The notes under the pieces are model-generated. The model was given only the letters and a program-made list of their open reading frames with translations, ran no database searches and had not been told where the DNA came from. A stretch of 64,000 bases of DNA. It comes from Paenibacillus hemerocallicola (GTDB lineage: Bacteria; Bacillota; Bacilli; Paenibacillales; NBRC-103111). Position 1 is the stretch's first letter. Each line of letters begins with the position of its first letter. This document shows, piece after piece, positions 33,571 through 40,084 of the stretch. Location: the NCBI RefSeq assembly GCF_006265175.1, contig NZ_VDCQ01000001.1, forward strand, positions 1-64,000. Direction: 5' to 3'. The position numbers and the translations under genes were made by a program.

Positions 33571-33933
33571 ATGCTGGCTTCAGGATTAGTAATCCGTGAC
33601 GGTCGATTTTTGATGGTGAAGCAGAATAAGCATGGAAGAATATTTTGGAACTTTCCCGGGGGGCACATCGAGCAAGGCGAGATTCCGGAGGAAGCATGCA
33701 TACGGGAAATCGAAGAGGAAACCGGCTATCGGGTCTCAATCGAAGAATGTGTCAGCGCCAGCCCCGGCAAGCATGTTTTTATTGCCAGGATCATATCGGG
33801 AAATATGAAGCTGGAAGACAAGCTGCTCGATATCGCATGGGTTTCCGAGTCGGAAGAAGAGAAGTGGGATAATAAGACTCTCGAAATACTGGAGAAGTAT
33901 AAAGCTTTTATGGACAATAGGAATGAACAATAA
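33571..33933 (+). CDS. Nudix hydrolase
   Basis: A 120-residue MutT-type protein: MLASGLVIRDGRFLMVKQNK, then FPGGHIEQGEIPEE and REIEEETGY with complete metal-binding glutamates. ATG 33571 has AAGGGG nine bases upstream; the frame extends to 33514. It ends 28 bases before the phosphoesterase start. Substrate unknown; compact length is near the minimum for the fold. Confidence 0.88.
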   Translation: MLASGLVIRDGRFLMVKQNKHGRIFWNFPGGHIEQGEIPEEACIREIEEETGYRVSIEECVSASPGKHVFIARIISGNMKLEDKLLDIAWVSESEEEKWDNKTLEILEKYKAFMDNRNEQ

Positions 33934-33961
33934 ATTTTGCGAGGAAGACAAGGAGGCGAAG

Positions 33962-34777
33962 ATGAGAGCAATCTATGTCGCTGATCTTCATAGCGATCGG
34001 AAGCACTACGATGAGCTATATACTTTGTTGCAGGAAAATCGTATCGAGCTATTGTTAATCGGCGGCGACTTGTTGGCGTATAGCAAAAGCTTGGCGAAAC
34101 AGCTTGATTTTATCGAGCATGAATGGATTGATTTTGTTCGATCGATATCAATTCCTATCCTGCTCATACATGGGAATATCGAATGGACTGGCGCGGTATC
34201 CCGTTATGAACAATTATCGAGAGCGAATGTCCACACTTTGCTGACTTTGGAACCGGTCGAGATGGACAGGCTGGCGATTAGCGGATACGGCATTTCGAAT
34301 CCGAGCCCGTTTTCGCGCAAAGACTTTGAAAGAAGAGATTTGAAGTGCGACGAGTTTATATCGAACAAGTCCATTTATATTTCTACTGTAAACGGTCAGT
34401 TGGTCGAGAGAGACGCGCATTATTTAAACCGATTGCCAAGCATGGAAGACGAGCTGGAGGCGTTGAGTAGTCAAGGAATCTGGATGATGCACGCTCCCCC
34501 TTTCGAGACAAAGCTGGACGTGATCCAAAACGGTATACATGTGGGCAGCAAGGCTATCCGAAAACGGATCGAACAAGTGCAGCCGGCCTTAACTTTGCAC
34601 GGGCATATCCATGAATCTCCTTATGTCAGTAACAGTTGGTTCGATAGGATCGGGAGAACGGTCTGCATCAATCCCGGGCAGGGGGCGGATTTGCACGCGG
34701 TAATTCTCGATCTCCGGCAAAATGGGGAACTCGAGTCGGCGGAGCATACCATTTTCGGAAAGGCCGGCTTGTACTGA
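33962..34777 (+). CDS. calcineurin-like metallophosphoesterase
   Basis: A 271-residue protein. Metal motifs: VADLHSD (D-x-H), IGGDLLAYS (G-G-D), LIHGNIEW (the usual G-N-H-E has I in place of H), MMHAPPF (His) and LHGHIHES (G-H-x-H). The loss of the catalytic histidine in G-N-H-E may change its activity or mark a subfamily. ATG 33962 follows GGAGGCG. The target, nucleotide, phospholipid or protein, cannot be deduced. Confidence 0.85.
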   Translation: MRAIYVADLHSDRKHYDELYTLLQENRIELLLIGGDLLAYSKSLAKQLDFIEHEWIDFVRSISIPILLIHGNIEWTGAVSRYEQLSRANVHTLLTLEPVEMDRLAISGYGISNPSPFSRKDFERRDLKCDEFISNKSIYISTVNGQLVERDAHYLNRLPSMEDELEALSSQGIWMMHAPPFETKLDVIQNGIHVGSKAIRKRIEQVQPALTLHGHIHESPYVSNSWFDRIGRTVCINPGQGADLHAVILDLRQNGELESAEHTIFGKAGLY

Positions 34778-34837
34778 GCGAGAAGACTACGCTATAAGGA
34801 TAGATGGGGAGTCCGTCCGTATAAGGAGAGCGATACT

Positions 34838-35055
34838 ATGGGCAATCGCAGCTGTGCCGCAATCATTCGGAATAATCGGATATTGATGGTCGAACAGGTG
34901 TATAAAGGTGAAACTTTATGGACTTTGCCAGGAGGGAGCATGAATATGCGGTGTATGATTTATCGGAGCTGAACGACGCGAACATTAAGAAATCGGGACG
35001 TTTTGAACCCAAAGTCAATACAGCCGGACTCTATCCTCGAAGGAGGCGGCAGTAA
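34838..35055 (+). pseudogene. Nudix hydrolase gene with the centre deleted
   Basis: ATG 34838 behind AAGGAG encodes GNRSCAAIIRNNRILMVEQV then TLWTLPGGSM, the start of a Nudix protein up to the box. It then runs into a different frame encoding HEYAVYDLSELNDANIKKSG and GRFEPKVNTAGLYP to TAA at 35053-35055, which looks like the C-terminal part. The Nudix box and following strand are missing. Confidence 0.7.
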
Positions 35056-35117
35056 ATTTCTAATTATTGGGATCGAATGCATGAGACAATATGAGACTAA
35101 CGTTAGGGAGCAACAGG

Positions 35118-35684
35118 ATGAATACTATCATATATTTCATACGGCATGCGGAGTCGGTCTTTGTGGAGGGGGCCGAACGGGAGAGAGGATTAACGGAGAA
35201 AGGCAAACGGGATACGACGATAATACGGGATATATTGAAGGACGAACAAATCGATGAGTTCGTGTCGAGTCCGTACAAGAGAGCCGTCGATACGATCCAA
35301 CTGCTGGCCGATACGGCAAACCGACCGATCCGGATAGAAGAGGATCTGAGAGAAAGGCAATTGTCCGCTGTTGATCTGGGCAAGGACCGTTTCTTCGAGG
35401 CTAAAAGAAGAGCTTTCGAGGAACCCGACTATGTATTCCCCGGCGGAGAGTCAAGTAACGAGGCCCAACATCGAGCTATCGCGGTCATTTCCAGGCTGCT
35501 GCAGCGTCACAACGGGAAAAAAATCGCCATCGGAACCCATGGGGATATCATGACCTTGATGCTGAAACATTACGATAAGACATATGGCTTCGATTTCTGG
35601 AAAAGCACGACGATGCCCGACATATACAGATTGGAATTTGATCCGAGCAACCGGCTTACGGGAGTAACGAGACGTTGGAAATAG
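35118..35684 (+). CDS. histidine phosphatase superfamily protein (phosphoglycerate-mutase-like)
   Basis: A 188-residue protein with catalytic RH motif FIRHAES (phospho-accepting histidine), RERGLTEKGKRDTTIIRDIL, SSPYKRAVDTIQLL and the second histidine in IGTHGDIM. This is the standard 2H/alpha-ribazole-phosphatase/broad-specificity phosphatase layout. ATG 35118 has GGGAG upstream. Close to a real terminator behind it. Substrate unknown. Confidence 0.88.
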   Translation: MNTIIYFIRHAESVFVEGAERERGLTEKGKRDTTIIRDILKDEQIDEFVSSPYKRAVDTIQLLADTANRPIRIEEDLRERQLSAVDLGKDRFFEAKRRAFEEPDYVFPGGESSNEAQHRAIAVISRLLQRHNGKKIAIGTHGDIMTLMLKHYDKTYGFDFWKSTTMPDIYRLEFDPSNRLTGVTRRWK

Positions 35685-35718
35685 GTACGGAGTTTGTACA
35701 ATTGCAACTCGACATGAT

Positions 35719-35759
35719 ACCTCCGACTCCACATCATGTGGCAGGGGAGGTTTGTTTGT
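35719..35759 (+). terminator. rho-independent terminator
   Basis: Nested inverted repeats: ACCTCC (35719-35724) with GGAGGT (35746-35751), and CCACAT-C-ATGTGG inside (35729-35741), followed by TTGTTTGTT. It closes the phosphatase transcript. Confidence 0.7.
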
Positions 35760-35950
35760 TCCAAAAACTGGAGGAACTGCTAACACTGAAGTCTATATTT
35801 GGATTATAATGGATATGCGGATGGGCTTTGGGGAGAAAGGGAGCGGTCTGTGACAATAGAAACGAAAGTATGGGGGGAATCATAGACTTTACATAACATT
35901 GGTATCAAACTTAAGGGGCAATCTTCATTTCACAAGCAAAGGAGATATTA

Positions 35951-36469
35951 ATGAGGGCTCGAATTTTTAGGTCAATGGGGGTCATGCTGGTGATCGTATC
36001 GTTGATCTATATCGTGTGCATCCGGTTCGACATCGGACCGAGATCGCTGCACTATTATATTACCCGGAGTACGCCGTTGCCTTTCGAAGAAATCGGCGGA
36101 ATCAAGCTGGGGACGATTTTGGATGAAGCGGCTCCGATACACGGGCAAACCCAAATAAAGGATGAAACCGATTCGTTCGTCTACTATGAATATGACAGCG
36201 GAGTCGAAGTCGCAGCGCTCAAATCGACTAAAGAGATCGTCAGGATCAGGATAGAGGGGCAAGACAATCAAACGACGGGCAAAGGAATAGCGCTCGGGGC
36301 CGGCCTGCGGGAAGTAAAGAAGAGATACGGCAAAAATTATTATAAGCGAAGCGAGCAAGGAGCTGACATTATCGGTTATATCGATAAGAGGAAAAAGACA
36401 ACACTGGAGTTTTGGCTGTATGAGAACAAGGTGACGTTAATCCGGTATGACGTGAAGACGATGAATTGA
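35951..36469 (+). CDS. membrane-anchored DUF4309/YjgB-like hypothetical protein
   Basis: A 172-residue protein with a signal anchor (about 8-26, MGVMLVIVSLIYIVCI). The exterior part holds two related stretches: GGIKLGTILDEAAPIHGQT and GKGIALGAGLREVKKRYGKN, each like the 'GI.LG.sl.eV...yG' unit of DUF4309/SmpA-like folds. Binding site AAAGGAG. Unknown role, perhaps in envelope metabolism. Confidence 0.65.
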   Translation: MRARIFRSMGVMLVIVSLIYIVCIRFDIGPRSLHYYITRSTPLPFEEIGGIKLGTILDEAAPIHGQTQIKDETDSFVYYEYDSGVEVAALKSTKEIVRIRIEGQDNQTTGKGIALGAGLREVKKRYGKNYYKRSEQGADIIGYIDKRKKTTLEFWLYENKVTLIRYDVKTMN

Positions 36470-36675
36470 TCCAAACGAGATCGTCCGAAAATTCCGCTAG
36501 CGTTTCCCACATTGGTTGTTGGAGAGATCGGCTGCACGATGTCGATTTTTGGGATGTCGAATACGGGAGTCAAAGTGGTGGAGGAGTCCAATGCAAGGGC
36601 AGCAGACTGTCCGAATAAACAAGAAGCAAGCGTCATTCCGATCACAAGCCGCGTCTTCCGGCATTTGTACGGCAC
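36376..36675 (-). CDS. possible small secreted protein (weak candidate)
   Basis: On the minus strand a frame starting at GTG 36675 begins with a credible signal peptide (KCRKTRLVIGMTLASCLFG...ALAL) followed by TTLTPVFDIPKIDIVQPI. A GGGAG lies upstream, but at a spacing that fits an alternative ATG better. The frame overlaps the end of the plus-strand gene by 94 bases, making this weak; a remnant is equally possible. Confidence 0.25.
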   Translation of the reverse strand: MPYKCRKTRLVIGMTLASCLFGQSAALALDSSTTLTPVFDIPKIDIVQPISPTTNVGNASGIFGRSRLDQFIVFTSYRINVTLFSYSQNSSVVFFLLSI

Positions 36676-37068
36676 GGCATACTGGCTCTCCCGCCCTCTT
36701 TAGCAAAATTTGAAAAGATCATTCCAACAGTAACATATTGACATGCAAGGGGAAATGATCCTACAGAAGGAGAAAGCGCAATACGGCTTTCGCAACGCTT
36801 CAAGCTCCTTACGTGCGGAAAGACTGACGAAGCGGTCAAGGCCGGCAAATGGGCGCAGGAAGAAGGCGACCGCATAATGAAAGCTCTGGACTCTTTGTAA
36901 CGCAGCCAATCTGTCGCGAGCTGAAGGTAGAGATCAATAAGTCGAAATGGAACAAGCAATAGCAAGAGGTATATAGGTATATCCTATTGACGTTATATGT
37001 ATTATATATTTCATCAATAATTCTTTTTCCTGTACATTTGGGGAAAAGAGTGCAAGGAGCGATCGGGA
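36676..37068. other. intergenic region with a possible gene tail
   Basis: Apart from a short open end reading EAVKAGKWAQEEGDRIMKAL before TAA at about 36898-36900, which could be the last codons of a lost gene, I see nothing. The last 100 bases are AT-rich and should contain the promoter of the following Nudix gene. Confidence 0.35.
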
Positions 37069-37563
37069 ATGAATCAACCATTATCCGCATGTGCAGGCGG
37101 AGTTTTATTGAAATCGGGTGATGTTCTGTTAGTGCAAGTCAGTTATGGAGCCAATAAAGGACTGTGGATGCTGCCGGGTGGATATGTTGAAGCCGGGGAA
37201 AGCATGGAACAAGCCGGGATTCGCGAATTTTGGGAGGAAACAGGGTTAGTCGTGTCCATAAGAAGAATCGTGGGAATCAGATCCGGGGTAAGAGAAACTA
37301 CTGTCGGAACGGAAGCGAGCATCTATGTCGTTTTCGAAATGGAGTACGTATCCGGGGAGCTCAAGAAGGATGAGCGCGAAATTGCCGGCTTGAAATACTG
37401 GAACGTGGCGGATGCCATGCGGAGCGGTGAAGTCATTGACCTGACGAAGCAATATATTGAAAGCGCATGCTGCGCGGAGGGAGGCTTATCCCCCGGACAA
37501 ACTATTTTGAAGACGAATACGAGCTACAAGACGTATGACTACTACAGGATAATAAGCAATTGA
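37069..37563 (+). CDS. Nudix hydrolase
   Basis: A 164-residue MutT-type protein: ACAGGVLLKSGDVLLVQVSY, GGYVEAGESMEQAG and REFWEETGL form the box with all glutamates. MEYVSGELKKDEREIAGLKY follows. Binding site GGAGCGATCGGG is moderate. Substrate unknown. Confidence 0.88.
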   Translation: MNQPLSACAGGVLLKSGDVLLVQVSYGANKGLWMLPGGYVEAGESMEQAGIREFWEETGLVVSIRRIVGIRSGVRETTVGTEASIYVVFEMEYVSGELKKDEREIAGLKYWNVADAMRSGEVIDLTKQYIESACCAEGGLSPGQTILKTNTSYKTYDYYRIISN

Positions 37564-37590
37564 TGGTATAGCACAGGAGGCCGGTGATGG

Positions 37591-37718
37591 ATGGGGTGTT
37601 TAAAGACGGCAGGAGTCTATTTCTATATCGACGGATATTTTGTTTTCGCTTCAGTCTAACGAAACTATGGAGAATGGAGTATCGTTCGGATCGGAGGTCA
37701 TATAGAGCTCGGGGAGCC
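37591..37718 (+). pseudogene. Nudix gene fragment with an in-frame stop
   Basis: ATG 37591 behind CAGGAGG encodes KTAGVYFYIDGYFVFASV, then TAA at 37657-37659, and the same frame continues RNYGEWSIVRIGGHIELGE, the approach to a Nudix box. After that the similarity ends at the ymaF-like gene's end. So it is an N-terminal fragment with a nonsense codon. Confidence 0.6.
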
Positions 37719-37732
37719 TCCCTCCCCATTCT

Positions 37733-38134
37733 CTACCATCCGCTCGGTTCATAGCCGAGACCTGAGCCGGTTACGCCAGAGTAGAAATGCATATGCCTCG
37801 GAATAGTCAGTACCGTTTTATAGCTTCCTCCCTCAAACGAGAACGGCTCGTCGTCGACGTTCCCGCTAAAGCGATGATAGTGGGAACCGTCCGGAAGGGC
37901 GATTGCCGGCCCGGTTATTCCATAAAACCGATGGAAGTGGACTTGCCCGTCGTAGGAAGCAACCCGCGTAACGCCTTGATAATCATGAAAATGACCGTCC
38001 GATCCCGATCCGTTTACCGGGTACGTAAAGAAATCTATCTTATGCAAATGCCCGAGCTGCATAGAGGAAACGACTCTCGCATAATGGGCATGAGACGGAC
38101 TGCCGTATCGATCGATAGGTTTGGGCGAAAGCAT
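37733..38134 (-). CDS. ymaF: YmaF-family protein
   Basis: A 133-residue histidine-rich protein of repeated H-x-H units: HAHYARVVS, LGHLHKIDF, DGHFHDYQGVTR, QVHFHRFYGITG, SHYHRFSG and RHMHFYSGVTGSG. This 'GHxHxYxGxT' repeat pattern is the YmaF family of Bacillus, whose function is not known to me; the histidines could bind metal. A strong GGAGG precedes the ATG on the minus strand. It is transcribed opposite to the ABC cluster. Confidence 0.85.
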   Translation of the reverse strand: MLSPKPIDRYGSPSHAHYARVVSSMQLGHLHKIDFFTYPVNGSGSDGHFHDYQGVTRVASYDGQVHFHRFYGITGPAIALPDGSHYHRFSGNVDDEPFSFEGGSYKTVLTIPRHMHFYSGVTGSGLGYEPSGW

Positions 38135-38308
38135 GTGAAATTCCTCCTTCAGTGCTAACTTATGCGGGCCTCCGGCGAAACATCACTCCCTTCCGATAAA
38201 ACGGGATCGAACAAATTCCCCCCTTTTCTAACAAAACGTATCTTTTTTGTTTGCTTGAAACCGATTACAGTAATAGCATTGACGTTTATGTAAAAATGGG
38301 GTGAAACG

Positions 38309-39040
38309 ATGGAGACGATTCGCAAAACGGACCTGGCCCTGTACGATCCGACTCGAGACAGCGATCCGATCCTGAAGGCTGTCGGAATCAAGCGCGTGTT
38401 CGGCCGCGGGACGGCGGCCGTCCATGCGCTGAAGGGCGCCAATTTGTCGATTCCGTACGGTCGCTTGGTTGCGCTGAAAGGGCGCTCCGGATCGGGGAAA
38501 ACGACGCTGATCAATATGCTCGGCGCGCTGGACTTTCCGACTGAGGGTGCGATTTATTTTTGCGGGCAAGAAATTACGACGCTTGGGGAGAAAACGCGCA
38601 ACCAGCTGAGGCGCACCCAAATGGGATTTATTTTCCAATCGTTCGCGTTAATGCCGCTTATGTCCGCTTATGAAAATGTGGAATTCGGCCTGCGGATCGC
38701 GGGGATTCCGACGAAACAACATCGGGAGCTCGCCGAGCGGGCGCTGGACAATGTGGGACTGAAGGCGAGGATGAGCCACCGGCCGTTCGAAATGTCCGGG
38801 GGAGAGCAGCAGCGGACCGCCATAGCAAGAGCGATCGCCCACCGGCCGAAGCTGCTGCTGGCCGACGAGCCGACCGCCGAGTTGGACAGCAAGATGGGAT
38901 TGCAAATCATTAAAATTTTCAAGGACTTGGTTCTGCAAGAAGGGATGACGATCGTCATTACGACACACGATCCGGCGATCATGGAAATCGTCGACCAAGT
39001 CTACGCATTGGAGGATGGGCAAATTGTCGACCAAGGGTAA
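38309..39040 (+). CDS. ABC transporter ATP-binding protein (MacB/LolD type)
   Basis: A 243-residue ATPase. Walker A GRSGSGKTT, Q-loop FIFQSFALMPLMSA, signature MSGGEQQRTAIARAIAHRP, Walker B LLLADEPTAELD and H-loop VITTHD are present. It belongs to the FtsX-permease-associated (MacB/YknY) class. It overlaps the adaptor gene by 17 bases (TTG start at 39024), so they are co-translated. It opens a four-gene cluster: ATPase, lipoprotein adaptor, large permease, second ATPase. Exported substrate unknown. Confidence 0.93.
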   Translation: METIRKTDLALYDPTRDSDPILKAVGIKRVFGRGTAAVHALKGANLSIPYGRLVALKGRSGSGKTTLINMLGALDFPTEGAIYFCGQEITTLGEKTRNQLRRTQMGFIFQSFALMPLMSAYENVEFGLRIAGIPTKQHRELAERALDNVGLKARMSHRPFEMSGGEQQRTAIARAIAHRPKLLLADEPTAELDSKMGLQIIKIFKDLVLQEGMTIVITTHDPAIMEIVDQVYALEDGQIVDQG

Positions 39041-40049
39041 ATCGTTCGCAAGCCGCGCGTGTATTGCCGTTCTGCTCGTTGCCGCCTGTTCCGGCTGCTC
39101 ACTGATCCCCAAGGAGGATGAGCCGCTGAAGCCTCCTCTCGTCAAGCCCGTCAAGGAAAATTACCAAATCGCCGACGTGAAAAGCGGCTCGGTGACGAAG
39201 CGCATTACCGGCGTGGCGACAGTCGAATCGACCAACGTAAAAAATCATGAGTTTACGGGAACGACGGGGAAAATCCAAGAAATTCTGATCATCAAAGATG
39301 CGATGGTGAAGCAAGGAGATCCGCTCATTACGCTCGACGCGGGAGACTCCGCGATCGTGCTGAAAGAAAGGGAACGCGACTACGAGCAAGCCAAATACAA
39401 TCTCGATCAAGCAAAGCTGACTCAGGACGAGAATAAAATGAAAATCCGGGTCATGGAGCTGGATATTGCCAAGCTGCGGTTGAGCGACGCCCGTGCGGCT
39501 GTCGAAGGCAAGACGATGAGAGCTCAAATGGACGGCCGGATTACGTTCGTCGACACGGCCAAGCCGGGCGATACGGTGCAGGCGAATAAAACGTACGTCA
39601 TCATATCCGATCCCAATTCGATCCGTCTCGCCTATACGTCGGGCAATACGAGCGACCTGCTGGAGGTACAAGCCGGAGTTTCGGTGGATGTAACGGTAAA
39701 GGGGAAGAAGATGGTCGGCAAAGTCGTCCAATCTCCATCAAACACGCCTCCGACCGACAACAAGCAGCTGGCGGATAAGTATGCGAAGACGATCTTTATC
39801 GACGTCCCGAATCCGACGCCGGACATGACGCTCGGGTCGACCGCGGATATCAACATCGTGACCCGCAAAAAGGACAATGTTCTGATCATTCCTGCGAGAG
39901 CGCTTGCTCAATATTTGGGCCGAAACTATGTCAAAGTGCTGGAAGGCGACAGCATCAAGGAAGTGGATGTGGAGAAAGGGCTGGAAACGGTGGACGGCAT
40001 TGAAATCGTGAAGGGGCTCAAGGAAGGGCAGAAGCTGATTCTACAATAA
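39024..40049 (+). CDS. lipoprotein periplasmic-adaptor-like (MacA/HlyD) export subunit
   Basis: A 341-residue lipoprotein: signal CIAVLLVAACSGCSL with lipobox ACSGC. Then a lipoyl-like half-motif (TGVATVESTNVKNHEFTGTT...IKDAMVKQGDPLITLD), a helical hairpin (about 110-160), the second half-motif (MRAQMDGRITFVDTAKPGDTV) and a beta-barrel domain. TTG 39024 is chosen because GGAGG lies nine bases upstream; an ATG at 39015 overlaps that site. It should bind the permease on the outer face of the membrane. Typical MacA-like length. Confidence 0.88.
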   Translation: MSTKGKSFASRACIAVLLVAACSGCSLIPKEDEPLKPPLVKPVKENYQIADVKSGSVTKRITGVATVESTNVKNHEFTGTTGKIQEILIIKDAMVKQGDPLITLDAGDSAIVLKERERDYEQAKYNLDQAKLTQDENKMKIRVMELDIAKLRLSDARAAVEGKTMRAQMDGRITFVDTAKPGDTVQANKTYVIISDPNSIRLAYTSGNTSDLLEVQAGVSVDVTVKGKKMVGKVVQSPSNTPPTDNKQLADKYAKTIFIDVPNPTPDMTLGSTADINIVTRKKDNVLIIPARALAQYLGRNYVKVLEGDSIKEVDVEKGLETVDGIEIVKGLKEGQKLILQ

Positions 40050-40084
40050 CATTGCCGAACCCCTAGGAAGGAGGAACCGTTTTC

